Positions 1-8,680 of a stretch of 64,000 nucleotides of DNA are shown here, one piece after another. The notes below the pieces were generated by a model. It had not been told where the DNA came from and searched no databases. It saw only the letters and a list, made by a program, of their open reading frames with translations. The translations under genes were made by a program, and so were the position numbers. The stretch lies in assembly GCF_046299575.1 (NCBI RefSeq), contig NZ_JBKBHX010000009.1, positions 18,420 through 82,419 on the forward strand. Direction: 5' to 3'. Within the stretch, counting starts at the first letter, position 1. Each line of letters opens with the position of its first letter. The stretch is from Thermaurantimonas sp046299575. GTDB lineage: Bacteria; Bacteroidota; Bacteroidia; Flavobacteriales; Schleiferiaceae.

Positions 1-1134
1 GAGTACATCGAGTGATGTTGTTTCTGTGTCAATGCAGATTTCGCTGTGGTTTTCGAGTACTTTAATAAGCTGTTTAAATCCCTGAATGTCTGAAATGAGA
101 GTGTAGAGATGATCTGTGTCGCGAATGGTTTTTCTACCTGAAGAATGGGATTCCTGCGAATCAAGTTGCTCAAAAAGATTGAGTTGCACTGGCTCTCCTG
201 AGGGAGAAGGGGAGGGGCTCTCCTTCGAATTGTCTTCTGTCGGTAAGCCGTACAGCTCTTTGAATCTGCGTGCTAATGTTCGGAATTCCAGCTCTCTAAA
301 AACTTCTTCCACAGCAGGCAAATCGGGGGGGTCGAGCTGAAAGCGCCTTTCGTCAAACTCTACCGGTGCATCCGTCATGATGGTTGCCAGGCGCTTGCTC
401 ATCAACGCCTGTTCTTTTGCAGCTGTGATTTTTTCACCGAGTTTTCCTTTGATGGAGTGAGCATTTTCGAGCACATTTTCCAGTGTTCCAAACTCCTTGA
501 GCAGCTTGGCTGCAGTTTTTTCTCCTACGCCTGGTATTCCGGGTATATTGTCAACAGTGTCACCCATCATGCCAAGCATATCGATGACCTGCTCTACGCG
601 GTCTATATCAAATTTTTCACACACTTCCTTCACGCCCCATACTTCATTTGGATTGCCCATTCGGCCCGGCTTATATATAAATATTTTTTCAGTGACCAAC
701 TGCCCGAAATCCTTGTCAGGAGTGACCATATACACTGTGTAGCTCTCATTTGCAGCTTTCTGTGCCAGAGTGCCGATTACATCATCTGCCTCATAGCCAT
801 CTACTCCCAGTACAGGTATGTGCATGGCCTGAAGAATTCTTTTTATGTAAGGTACAGCGATTTTAATGGCTTCAGGCGTTTCGTCTCTGTGAGCCTTGTA
901 ATCAGCGAAGTCGATGTGTCTCTGGGTAGGCGCATCGGTATCAAATACTACAGCCAGGTGAGAGGGCTTTTCTGATTGAATCAAATCAAGCAGGGTAGTG
1001 GTAAAGCCAAAGATGGCCGATGTGTCCATCCCTGTACTGGTTACGCGGGGATTCCTGGCAAAAGCAAAATAGGATCTGAAGATTAAGGCATAAGCATCGA
1101 GCAAAAACAGCTTCTTGTCTCCCGGGGCTGTCAT
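1..1134 (-). CDS. polA: DNA polymerase I, N-terminal part (cut by window edge)
   Basis: The reading frame opens at an ATG at 1134 and runs off the left end, so about 378 residues are visible. They hold the 5'-3' exonuclease (flap nuclease) domain: the N-terminal FLLDAYALIFRSYF, the metal-binding stretches VFDTDAPTQR, GYEADDVIG and TPDKDFG, and the helix-hairpin-helix DNIPGIPGVGEKTAAKLL near residues 190-210. A linker rich in Ser, Pro and Glu follows, then the start of the 3'-5' exonuclease domain with CIDTETTSLD; the DxE metal ligands are kept, so proofreading is probably active. The polymerase domain lies outside the window. The enzyme fills gaps after RNA primer removal and excision repair. 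Not shown in full, but the identity is clear. Confidence 0.95.
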   Translation of the reverse strand, partial: MTAPGDKKLFLLDAYALIFRSYFAFARNPRVTSTGMDTSAIFGFTTTLLDLIQSEKPSHLAVVFDTDAPTQRHIDFADYKAHRDETPEAIKIAVPYIKRILQAMHIPVLGVDGYEADDVIGTLAQKAANESYTVYMVTPDKDFGQLVTEKIFIYKPGRMGNPNEVWGVKEVCEKFDIDRVEQVIDMLGMMGDTVDNIPGIPGVGEKTAAKLLKEFGTLENVLENAHSIKGKLGEKITAAKEQALMSKRLATIMTDAPVEFDERRFQLDPPDLPAVEEVFRELEFRTLARRFKELYGLPTEDNSKESPSPSPSGEPVQLNLFEQLDSQESHSSGRKTIRDTDHLYTLISDIQGFKQLIKVLENHSEICIDTETTSLDVL

Positions 1135-1216
1135 ATAATAATATTTGAAGCGAAAATAGACCAACAGCCTTATAAAAGGGAGATCAAAAAAACCGGTTTA
1201 GAATAAATCTTCCGGA

Positions 1217-1498
1217 TTACTCAAGATAATAAATTCGTCTGACGGGAAGTGTAACACCTGTTTTAAGGATAACCTGATCATCTGTAAGCCCCCAGATGGT
1301 TGTATACACTTTTAGCTTATTTGATTCGTCTTCAAAGTAAATGTTGAATTTTACCTTATCAGAGTTACCAAGAGTAAGAGCTTTCTGTAATTCCAAATTG
1401 CGCAACTTCCGCTGAATATCATCGGAAAGTACATCGGTTTTTGGGAAGTGCAGATTTCTTATGTTTTCTTTATCAATAGTTTTGAATTGTTCTTTCAT
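1217..1498 (-). CDS. conserved hypothetical protein, 93 aa
   Basis: A small soluble protein without signal peptide or membrane segment. The second half (FNIYFEDESNKLKVYTTIWG, then QVILKTGVTLPVRRIYYL) has the alternation of a small beta-barrel or beta-sheet domain, and the ending with a basic Arg-Arg pair and hydrophobic residues resembles short proteins found across Bacteroidota; no function is known to me. It lies between csp and polA on the same strand, 82 bases before the polA start, and could share a transcript with polA. The ATG at 1498 is preceded by an AT-rich stretch, and a terminator at 1571-1598 separates it from csp. Confidence 0.75.
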   Translation of the reverse strand: MKEQFKTIDKENIRNLHFPKTDVLSDDIQRKLRNLELQKALTLGNSDKVKFNIYFEDESNKLKVYTTIWGLTDDQVILKTGVTLPVRRIYYLE

Positions 1499-1570
1499 GG
1501 CTTAATAATTTATTAATCCCAAATATCATAAATCTTTGTGATTTACATCAAACAGCATGCTAAAGGAATA

Positions 1571-1598
1571 AAAAAAGCCGCTTTTAAATAAGCGGCTT
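1571..1598 (-). terminator. rho-independent terminator of the cold-shock gene
   Basis: Nine-base perfect inverted repeat AAGCCGCTT / AAGCGGCTT with a six-base loop, followed on the minus strand by a run of T (the A run at 1571-1576). It sits about 30 bases after the csp stop codon. Confidence 0.85.
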
Positions 1599-1628
1599 AA
1601 GAGAGCAACAAACAGTAATTCAGTTATA

Positions 1629-1823
1629 TCAGGAGATTTTTTTTACATTCACTGCCTGAGGTCCCCGACGATTGGATTCAACTTCATACTGAACCCGATC
1701 ATCCTGGCTGATCTTTTCATTCAGACCTGTTGCATGTACAAAAATTTCGCCCGATTGGTCATCGGCTACAATGAAACCATAACCTTTGGTTTCGTTGTAA
1801 AACTTTACTTTACCAGTTTTCAT
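1629..1823 (-). CDS. cold-shock domain protein
   Basis: A 64-residue single-domain OB-fold nucleic acid chaperone, the usual length of the CspA family. The RNP1 motif KGYGFIVAD and the RNP2 motif EIFVHATGL are both intact, with the aromatic residues that stack on bases. Such proteins melt RNA secondary structure and help translation at low temperature or during growth. The gene is monocistronic: a terminator follows at once and there is a 210-base AT-rich space upstream. The roughly 200-base leader-sized gap is in line with cold-shock genes that carry a long structured 5' untranslated region, but I could not identify a defined element in it. Confidence 0.93.
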   Translation of the reverse strand: MKTGKVKFYNETKGYGFIVADDQSGEIFVHATGLNEKISQDDRVQYEVESNRRGPQAVNVKKIS

Positions 1824-2035
1824 AATTAAAAAATATTCAAAATCAATTTACAAATAACGGCAACACATCGATACAACCGACATTTTCACAAAAATAAATT
1901 TTAATCATAATTTATATTATGTTAAATATATTTTTTTATATTAATTATTTAAAATCCTTGTGATTATTGTTTCAGGCTTATACTCCAGAATTATAGCAGG
2001 TACCTTTAAAATGGGCAATGCTTAAATTTCCTGTT

Positions 2036-2452
2036 TTATCTACTTGCTTCTAAAAAATCCTGAAGGATGATGGCTGCGCTCACCTGATCGAGATTTTCTT
2101 TTTTCTGTCGGTCTTTCTTTTTCATTCCAGAATCGATAAGGGCGCGTTGAGCTAATTTCGATGTAAAGCGCTCATCAATGCGATGAATGGTAACAGCTGG
2201 AAATTTTTCTTTAAGAAAGCGCGTGATTTTTTGATAGACTGCTTCCACATCTTCGTTAATGCTTCCGTCAGAACGTATCGGATAGCCTAATACCACAGCT
2301 TCAACAGGCTCACTTTGAAGAACTTTTTCTAAAAATTTTTCTATTTGCCGAGTTTCAATCGTTTCGCGTGGCGAGGCGATGATTTGCAGCACATCGGTCT
2401 CTGCTATACCGCAGCGTTTCAGTCCTGCGTCTATTGCTATAATCTTTTTAAT
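2036..2452 (-). CDS. ruvX: Putative Holliday junction resolvase RuvX/YqgF, ATT start
   Basis: RNase H-fold protein of the YqgF/RuvX family, thought to act on Holliday junctions and in rRNA maturation. Conserved parts: the first metal-binding Asp in AIDAGLKRCGIAETD, the segment VVLGYPIRSDGS, and IDERFTSKLA with the second acid, then DQVSAAIILQDFL at the C-terminus. The frame upstream of the essential first Asp contains no ATG, GTG or TTG back to an in-frame TGA near 2530. Starting at the ATT at 2450-2452 gives 138 residues, the normal family length, and the family-typical start M-K-K-I-I-A-I-D. A start at the GTG at 2392 would remove the catalytic Asp. It overlaps the preceding glycosyltransferase gene by 16 bases, which suggests translational coupling. 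A base error in the ATG is the alternative. Confidence 0.85.
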   Translation of the reverse strand: MKKIIAIDAGLKRCGIAETDVLQIIASPRETIETRQIEKFLEKVLQSEPVEAVVLGYPIRSDGSINEDVEAVYQKITRFLKEKFPAVTIHRIDERFTSKLAQRALIDSGMKKKDRQKKENLDQVSAAIILQDFLEASR

Positions 2453-3504
2453 GGCGCTAATGTTTTTAAAAGTTCTGAAAAATGTATACGTGTGTTTTTT
2501 ATGTTTTGGAGTGAGTAAATGTTTTCTAATTCACACAAAGCTTTAGCTAAATTAAAATTTTTTTCATCCATTGCTATCGCCAGACGATTCAGAGCCAAGT
2601 GATGTGCATTGGCCTCTTGCTCGGGTTGACCTTGCGTAGGGACTACGATAGCTTTTATGTCAAGCCCTACCATCATACTAATTCCGCTAAAGCCGCTTCT
2701 GCCCACATAAATTTCAGACTCTGAGAGCACTTTGGCCACTTTTTCTAAGGTCAGAAAGTCGAAAATCAACGTATGTGACTCAAAGTAAGGCTTTGAACTG
2801 CCCCCAGCCACTCCCCTAACCAGTACAGTAGGTTTGTCTATTTTTTTAAACTCCTGTAATACAAGACTTTCCATATTTGTTCGAGCGGGTTCTGGTCCGC
2901 TTAGTATGGCTGCGATGTAGTACTTTTTTTCTTTTTTTTTAGTTGTAAAATCTTGATAATTGGGAATGTATCCGATATAATGAGCCTTTTTCTTCAGATT
3001 TCCAAAAACTTTTGTGGTAAATCCGCCAATTGGGTCGCCTTCAATGGCGGGTATCCATACTTGGTTAAACTTCTTTATTTGCAATCGATGAATGAAACCG
3101 AGCGTAAAGGGTCTTATTTCGATCTGATTGGTAATGTAAATGGATGGAACTTTTAAGCTGTGGCAAAAGGGTCTTGTATCTGAGATTAAAACATCGGGTT
3201 TATAACGATTAATTGCTCTTTGTATTGCAAACCATTCTTTCACAAAGGTGGGTATCATTCTGAAAAATGTAACAATCATTTTCAGAATTAACCATCTTCC
3301 TGACTTTGAATATCTTATATTGTATTCAGGTAATGGAATAATCGCACATTCGGGCAGGTGTTTTTGTAAAAATCTGAGGGCAACACCATCAGAGGCGATG
3401 TAAATTTTATGACCACTATTGACCAAATGCTGCGCTATGATGGTGCATCTGGCTGCATGTCCATACCCCCAATTGAGCACACACATCAGCACCGATGGAT
3501 TCAT
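2437..3504 (-). CDS. glycosyltransferase, MurG/GT28-like
   Basis: A 355-residue protein starting with LMCVLNWGYGHAARC, the Gly-rich N-terminal nucleotide-sugar glycosyltransferase motif of a Bacteroidota family related to GT28/MurG. The C-terminal half carries the second Rossmann domain with VLVRGVAGGSSKPYF, then a segment around YVGRSGFSGISMMVGLDIKAIVVPTQGQPEQEANA that matches the sugar-nucleotide binding end of GT-B enzymes. No signal peptide; a hydrophobic patch near residues 75-95 may allow membrane association. The acceptor is unknown. It lies between ftsY (16-base gap) and ruvX (overlap) in one operon. Function beyond sugar transfer is not supported by the context. Confidence 0.8.
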   Translation of the reverse strand: MNPSVLMCVLNWGYGHAARCTIIAQHLVNSGHKIYIASDGVALRFLQKHLPECAIIPLPEYNIRYSKSGRWLILKMIVTFFRMIPTFVKEWFAIQRAINRYKPDVLISDTRPFCHSLKVPSIYITNQIEIRPFTLGFIHRLQIKKFNQVWIPAIEGDPIGGFTTKVFGNLKKKAHYIGYIPNYQDFTTKKKEKKYYIAAILSGPEPARTNMESLVLQEFKKIDKPTVLVRGVAGGSSKPYFESHTLIFDFLTLEKVAKVLSESEIYVGRSGFSGISMMVGLDIKAIVVPTQGQPEQEANAHHLALNRLAIAMDEKNFNLAKALCELENIYSLQNIKNTRIHFSELLKTLAPLKRL

Positions 3505-3520
3505 TAGGCGCTATCTTAGA

Positions 3521-4471
3521 TTATTTTCCAAAAAAGCTTTCTACAAAAGCCATTTTGTCGAAGGGCTGGAGATGATCGATGCCCTCCCCTACTCCGATGT
3601 AGCGAACGGGAATATTGAGCTGGTCGCTCACGCCTATTACGACTCCTCCTTTTGCAGTACCGTCTAATTTAGTCACGATCAATGAAGTAACCTGTGTAGC
3701 TTGGCTAAATTGTTTTGCCTGCTCAAAGGCATTTTGACCAGTGGATGCATCAATTACGAGCATGACTTCGTGTGGAGCCTCGGGAATAAGCTTTTGAATA
3801 ACTCGCCGAATTTTAGCCAGCTCGTTCATCAAATGTGTTTTGTTGTGCAGTCGACCCGCTGTATCGATGAAGGCCACATCGGCCCCTCTTGAAATAGCTG
3901 ACTGCACAGTATCATAGGCCACTGAAGCTGGATCGCTGCCCATCTGTTGCCTGATTACTGGTACGCCAGCCCTTTCACCCCAGGTAACGAGCTGATCAAC
4001 TGCAGCTGCCCTGAAGGTGTCTCCGGCTCCAAGCACCACTTCTTTGCCCATTTTTTTATATCGTGCAGCTAATTTTCCTATGGTCGTGGTCTTGCCAACT
4101 CCGTTTACGCCAACGACCAATATAACGTATGGTTTTATACCTTCAGGTATTTCACTCTGCTGAGCATCTTCTTTCTCAGCCAAAAGACCAGCGATTTCTT
4201 CTTGTAAAATGCGATTTAATTCATTTGCTCCCAGATATTTATCTTTTGCTACGCGGTTTTGAATGCGCTCTATAATCTTTAGTGTAGTTTGTACTCCTAC
4301 ATCTGCTGTTAGAAGTATTTCTTCAAGCTCATCGAGAACTTCATCGTCAATAGTTGAGCGACCGGCTATGGCCTTTCCAAGGTTATGGAGAAAGGAGTTT
4401 CGGGTTTTTTCAAGTCCTTTGTCAAGGGTTTGTTTCTCTTCTTTTCCAAAGATTTTTTTTAAAAAATTCAT
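3521..4471 (-). CDS. ftsY: signal recognition particle receptor FtsY
   Basis: SRP receptor GTPase that docks ribosome-SRP complexes at the inner membrane SecYEG channel. The 316 residues hold the N domain helical bundle and the G domain: P-loop GVNGVGKTTT at 121-130, DTFRAAAVDQL, the Walker B-like DTAGR, and TKLDGTAKGG near the C-terminus for guanine recognition. The acidic A domain found in E. coli FtsY is almost absent, leaving a short basic amphipathic start (MNFLKKIFGKEEK), as is usual in this phylum. It follows the NlpC/P60 gene by 4 bases. Confidence 0.97.
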   Translation of the reverse strand: MNFLKKIFGKEEKQTLDKGLEKTRNSFLHNLGKAIAGRSTIDDEVLDELEEILLTADVGVQTTLKIIERIQNRVAKDKYLGANELNRILQEEIAGLLAEKEDAQQSEIPEGIKPYVILVVGVNGVGKTTTIGKLAARYKKMGKEVVLGAGDTFRAAAVDQLVTWGERAGVPVIRQQMGSDPASVAYDTVQSAISRGADVAFIDTAGRLHNKTHLMNELAKIRRVIQKLIPEAPHEVMLVIDASTGQNAFEQAKQFSQATQVTSLIVTKLDGTAKGGVVIGVSDQLNIPVRYIGVGEGIDHLQPFDKMAFVESFFGK

Positions 4472-4475
4472 GGCA

Positions 4476-5096
4476 TTACTGGATTGAGGAGCTTTCGTTT
4501 TTCGATGGTTGTTTTACCCTGCCTCCCATGTAAAATCGTTGGTCGTAATACGGTTCTGTTAATCTCGAAAAAATTACGCCTTTTCGTACAGATGCATGTG
4601 CAAATACGCTATCGCCAATGTAAACGCCTACGTGATCGATGCGTCGTCCGTAGATTTTGAAAAATACGAGGTCTCCAGGCTTTAGGTCTTTTCTGGGAAC
4701 AGGATCGACCTCTGTAAACAAATCGGCCGAGCGACGAGAAGTGAATTTGTGGTCAAACAGCTCTTTATACATCAGAACCGTAAATCCACTGCAGTCGATA
4801 CCCTCGCGACTCATACCTCCGATGCGGTGGGGCGTACCTTCCCATTGGAGGGTAAAATCTGTAATGGCTTTTGCCTTGTCGTCAAAATTTTCAAACTGGC
4901 GAGCGGAGATTTTGATTGGAGCAGGCTCAGGAGTTTCGATTAGCGTTTTATCTATTTGTTTAGTTGGTGTTTTAGAGGTCGTTTGTTCCGTCCATTCGAA
5001 GCGCAGCTCATCAGTGCGAGCCGTTGTTTTTTGTTTTACTGTACATCCAATCAGCGCAAGTGAAAGTGCACCGATGAAAACTTTATTGCTTTTCAC
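4476..5096 (-). CDS. NlpC/P60 (C40) peptidoglycan peptidase, lipoprotein
   Basis: Predicted cell-wall hydrolase cutting stem-peptide bonds. The start is GTG at 5096, whose GTGA overlaps the TGA of the preceding M1 gene. The signal peptide ends in the lipobox LIGC (Cys18), so the protein is likely a lipoprotein anchored in the outer or inner membrane. A low-complexity linker rich in Thr, Lys and Pro follows, then the C40 domain: catalytic Cys102 in GIDCSGF, His155 in RIDHVGVYIG and a third polar residue, His167, in VFAHAS. Length 206 is typical for single-domain members. Confidence 0.92.
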   Translation of the reverse strand: MKSNKVFIGALSLALIGCTVKQKTTARTDELRFEWTEQTTSKTPTKQIDKTLIETPEPAPIKISARQFENFDDKAKAITDFTLQWEGTPHRIGGMSREGIDCSGFTVLMYKELFDHKFTSRRSADLFTEVDPVPRKDLKPGDLVFFKIYGRRIDHVGVYIGDSVFAHASVRKGVIFSRLTEPYYDQRFYMGGRVKQPSKNESSSIQ

Positions 5097-7240
5097 TGAG
5101 CCTGATTTTTGAAGGTAAAAATATAGAAGGTATTCGAACGGGTAATTTCAACCTGATTATTCGATGTGTCAATATCAGTTGTTTCAAGTTCAGGGTCCAA
5201 TTCTACACGTACGGGCTTTTTAGCAAAGGGAAAAACCTTTGTGAATTCTTTTTCATTTTTAAGCCAAATTTCAGCTGGTAACCGTAGAACGTGTGTGGCA
5301 CTATCTTCAAAAGTGAATTTTAATATGACAGGCATTATGAGACCTCCTTTATTCTGTATCGTGAGCTCGAGAAAGTAAGGGGTCTGCATCAGTTCTCTTT
5401 CGTTTTGGCTCAATCTGTTTTTAATTTCATCAGGCAGATTTTCAAAGGTTTCAACTTTCTCATACACATTATCTTTTTTGTGAACAATTTGAGGTACGAA
5501 AAGCCTGGCTGATTTCAAGTATTGGTCGCAAGCGTCAGTGGTATAAAACCATCCTCTCCAAAACCAGGACAGATCCTGGCCCACGGCATCTTCAATGGTG
5601 CGGAAAAAATCTTCGGGAGTCGGGTGTTTAAATTTCCAGCGATTGGCGTAATGGCGAAAAGCATGGTCAAAGAGTTCTCTGCCTAAGATGGTCTCGCGAA
5701 GTATATTCAGGCCTGTGGCAGGTTTTCCGTAGGCATTGTTTCCGAATTGGAGGATTGACTCTGATTGTGTCATGATGGGCACTAATGTCGAAGGATCGCT
5801 TTTCATGTAATCTACAATGTTGCGGGCAGCACCGCGCCTTGAGGGGTAATTTTCTTTCCATTCTTGTTCTGCAAGATATTGCAGATAGGTATTAAGTCCT
5901 TCGTCCATCCACGTCCATTGGCGCTCGTCGCTGTTTACGATCATCGGGAACCAATTGTGCCCAACTTCATGAATGATCACGCTGATCATGCCGTATTTGG
6001 TGGCTTTGCTATACGTACCGTCAGGTCTCGGGCGTCCACCATTGAAGCAAATCATCGGATATTCCATTCCAATGCGGTCTGTATGTACCGATATAGCAAC
6101 AGGATACGGATAGTCGAAGGTGTATTTTGAATAAACTTTGAGCGTATGGGCTACCACCCTGGTAGAATACTCTTCCCACAATGGATTGCCTTCTTTTGGA
6201 TAAAAGGACATGGCCAGCGGAGTATTTGTGCCCAACTTTACAGCCATTGCATCCCAAATGAACTTGCGGCTAGCCGCAAAGGCAAAATCGCGCACATTCT
6301 TAGCTCTGAAGTGCCATGTTTTAGTGTTTGTCGTTCGTGATTTCTCGTTATCTGAAGCTTCCTGTGGTGTTATAACAAATACTGGTTTGTCAAAGGTGTG
6401 CTTAGCCTCGTTAAGTCGCTTAAGTTGCTCTTTCGAAAGTACTTGAGAAGCATTTTGTAGTTCACCTGTGGCACCTACCACAAAGTCTGCCGGAACAGTT
6501 ATCCGCACATCATAATCTCCAAAGGGAAACGTAAACTCACCTTGACCGAGAAATTGCTGTGTTTGCCAACCGCGGTCGTCGTTGTACACAGCCATGCGCG
6601 GAAAGAATTGTGCAATGGCGTATAAATAATTGTCATCAGCTGGAAAATACTCATAGCCCGATCTTCCTCCATATTTTAACCGATCGTTTATCGGATAAGA
6701 CCATTTGATTTTAAAGGTGTATTTCTGACCAGGTTTTAATGGTTTTTTTAAATCAAGGCGCATCATGGTGCCGTTTACGTAGTATTTTTCATTGCTGCCC
6801 GATTTGTCTACCACTGCTGATAGGGTGAAACCACCCTTAAAATCAGGAAAATAATACGCCATCTCTTCTACACTGATGGTGTCTTTCATGCGCATCTTCG
6901 AGATAAGGCGAGCTGTACTGTTTTCGCGGCTTATGTTTTGATCGAGCTGAATCCACAAGTGTGTTAGAACATCAGGTGAAAGGTTGAGATAGGTGATTTC
7001 TTCTTCGCCTGATATAGATTGTGTTTTGTCATCTAAAACGATGGAAATTTTGTAATCAACCCGCTGCTGAAAATACTTAAATCCAGGAGCACCTGAAGCA
7101 GTTCGATATGCATTGGGCGTATTCCACTCTTCAATGCGACGAAATTTCGATGTGTTTACCCGCTCTTGCGCATTGGTATAATTAGCCGATAAAAAACTGA
7201 TTATCAACCATAAAATAATCAATTGCTTTTTTTTCTTCAT
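5093..7240 (-). CDS. secreted M1 family metallopeptidase (aminopeptidase N-like)
   Basis: Zinc aminopeptidase of the M1 family. The zinc site is complete: HEVGH followed 18 residues later by Glu in TWMDEGL. The substrate-binding motif appears as RIGMEYP, the form common in Bacteroidota members that lack the classic GAMEN. I choose the ATG at 7240 because it gives 715 residues beginning with a good signal peptide (MKKKKQLIILWLIISFL, cleavage after TNA); the longer open frame upstream would put coding sequence before it and deep inside rsmD. Even so, the first 59 bases overlap the end of rsmD in another frame. An N-terminal beta domain precedes the catalytic domain. Likely periplasmic peptide degradation. 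Confidence 0.92.
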   Translation of the reverse strand: MKKKKQLIILWLIISFLSANYTNAQERVNTSKFRRIEEWNTPNAYRTASGAPGFKYFQQRVDYKISIVLDDKTQSISGEEEITYLNLSPDVLTHLWIQLDQNISRENSTARLISKMRMKDTISVEEMAYYFPDFKGGFTLSAVVDKSGSNEKYYVNGTMMRLDLKKPLKPGQKYTFKIKWSYPINDRLKYGGRSGYEYFPADDNYLYAIAQFFPRMAVYNDDRGWQTQQFLGQGEFTFPFGDYDVRITVPADFVVGATGELQNASQVLSKEQLKRLNEAKHTFDKPVFVITPQEASDNEKSRTTNTKTWHFRAKNVRDFAFAASRKFIWDAMAVKLGTNTPLAMSFYPKEGNPLWEEYSTRVVAHTLKVYSKYTFDYPYPVAISVHTDRIGMEYPMICFNGGRPRPDGTYSKATKYGMISVIIHEVGHNWFPMIVNSDERQWTWMDEGLNTYLQYLAEQEWKENYPSRRGAARNIVDYMKSDPSTLVPIMTQSESILQFGNNAYGKPATGLNILRETILGRELFDHAFRHYANRWKFKHPTPEDFFRTIEDAVGQDLSWFWRGWFYTTDACDQYLKSARLFVPQIVHKKDNVYEKVETFENLPDEIKNRLSQNERELMQTPYFLELTIQNKGGLIMPVILKFTFEDSATHVLRLPAEIWLKNEKEFTKVFPFAKKPVRVELDPELETTDIDTSNNQVEITRSNTFYIFTFKNQAQ

Positions 7241-7787
7241 CGTCTTCTTCTTCGTCAGGTTTAAAGAATGAGAAATGAACGCTTCCATACTTGCGATGGT
7301 CGTAAAAATAGGGTGAATTCGTAAAGTCTTTGCGCTCAGAATGCTCAATTATCAACAAGCCATCGTTTGTCAAAAGGTTTCGATTAAAAACTTTTTCAAT
7401 TATTTCTTCATATGGCTCAAACTCATAGGGAGGATCGGCAAAAATCAAATTATATTTATGATAAGCCTTCGACAAAAATTCTAATGCATTTTGATGAACA
7501 ATTTTAACGTTTCTTAATCCCAGTTTTTGAGTCGTTTCATAAATAAATTTTGTACAAAGTCCGTTTATATCCACCGATGTAATATCTTCACACCCTCTGG
7601 ATGCCAATTCATACGTAATGTTTCCCGTTCCTGCAAATAAATCAAGAGCTTTAATGTCTTCAAAATAAAAGTGATTAGCCAGTATATTAAATAGCGATTC
7701 CTTTGCCATATCTGTAGTAGGCCTTACCGGCAAATGGGCAGGCGCAATGATGCGCTTCGACTTAAATTTCCCGCTAATGATTCGCAT
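7182..7787 (-). CDS. rsmD: 16S rRNA (guanine(966)-N(2))-methyltransferase RsmD
   Basis: SAM-dependent methyltransferase of 16S rRNA. Motif I is ALDLFAGTGNITYELASRG, and the N6/N2-methylation motif FADPPYEF is present. The ATG at 7787 (MRIISGKFKSK) matches the family start; the longer frame would overlap the DUF3822 gene. The family normally ends near HFSFFK; here a 25-residue acidic then hydrophobic tail (DEEEDDEEKKAIDYFMV and on) is added and overlaps the signal sequence of the M1 peptidase gene in another frame. It follows DUF3822 by one base, a pairing common in this phylum. Confidence 0.93.
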   Translation of the reverse strand: MRIISGKFKSKRIIAPAHLPVRPTTDMAKESLFNILANHFYFEDIKALDLFAGTGNITYELASRGCEDITSVDINGLCTKFIYETTQKLGLRNVKIVHQNALEFLSKAYHKYNLIFADPPYEFEPYEEIIEKVFNRNLLTNDGLLIIEHSERKDFTNSPYFYDHRKYGSVHFSFFKPDEEEDDEEKKAIDYFMVDNQFFIG

Positions 7788-7788
7788 A

Positions 7789-8649
7789 TCAAAGAATTTC
7801 ACAAATTTGCGTAAAGGCAATATGATGTACACTTTTATCGCCTGCCAAGGGATGGAAATCTACTCCTTTTGGCAATGCTGTAAACTCACAGTTTTTGATG
7901 AATTTCGACAGTATTTTGTGTTTAGGATCCCCTTCAGAAACTAAACCGCTTAAATACACAGGAATTTTTTCTGGATTCAATCCAAATTGTTCCACACAAA
8001 ATAGGACATGATAGGCTACATCTTCAGGAGTTTCTGTTTTGAAAAAATTGTTAAGCATCAATTTTCCCTTATTGCCAATCAGTATAAAAAATCCATCTTT
8101 TAGCAGATCTACATATACCCCAAGCCCCGTAATCTCTTGCATTCTCAAAAGTTTATCTGCTACCGTTACGTTTGCAAGCTTAAATCTTGACGGGCTGTAT
8201 TTAGTAATAAATTCATTCAACTGATTATCGATACCAAAAACAAAATATGCCTTTACTACATCTGAATAAACAGCGGCAATTAGTTCATTTTCTTTTAGAT
8301 CGCATGTATAATTCAGGTAATAATAGTTCAGTTTAGCATCGTAAATATTTTCTGGAACGATTGTGAATTGCTCTGCATAAAACGACCATTTTATTGCTTC
8401 TGCAAAAAGCAAATATGGTTGTTCATTTAAAATGGCTTTTTCAAGCAATTTTATCTTCAAAGGGGTATTATCTACAGCATAATTTTTATAATAAAGAATT
8501 CGTCGTTGCGAATGCGATACCATTAAAAAAGAAATGCCATCAGGTTTTATTCTGATGGACATTTGCAAAGCCGGATGCGTTGAAAAAAGCTCCTGAACTT
8601 TTAAAGAATCTGTTTCTTGAAGAATCTGTAAACCTGATGCTATTTCCAA
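7789..8649 (-). CDS. DUF3822 family protein
   Basis: A 286-residue protein of a family restricted to Bacteroidota, with an actin/ASKHA-like fold suggested for it and no established role. Alternating hydrophobic strands (ISFLMVSHSQRRILYYKNYAV, VYVDLLKDGFFILIGNKGKLML) fit such a fold. No signal peptide or membrane segment. It sits one base before rsmD and close to the divergent RecD-like helicase gene, an arrangement I recall as frequent in Bacteroidota. It could help RsmD or belong to DNA/RNA metabolism; this is inference from context only. Confidence 0.78.
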   Translation of the reverse strand: MEIASGLQILQETDSLKVQELFSTHPALQMSIRIKPDGISFLMVSHSQRRILYYKNYAVDNTPLKIKLLEKAILNEQPYLLFAEAIKWSFYAEQFTIVPENIYDAKLNYYYLNYTCDLKENELIAAVYSDVVKAYFVFGIDNQLNEFITKYSPSRFKLANVTVADKLLRMQEITGLGVYVDLLKDGFFILIGNKGKLMLNNFFKTETPEDVAYHVLFCVEQFGLNPEKIPVYLSGLVSEGDPKHKILSKFIKNCEFTALPKGVDFHPLAGDKSVHHIAFTQICEIL

Positions 8650-8680
8650 CGATAATTCGACAAATTTTAATAAACCAATT

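Noticed and set aside
116..975. Plus-strand frames in the first kilobase
   Set aside because: They are shadows of polA on the minus strand, which has clear exonuclease motifs.
5093..7348. Longer start of the M1 peptidase at 7348
   Set aside because: It would place 36 residues without family similarity before a clear signal peptide and extend the overlap with rsmD.
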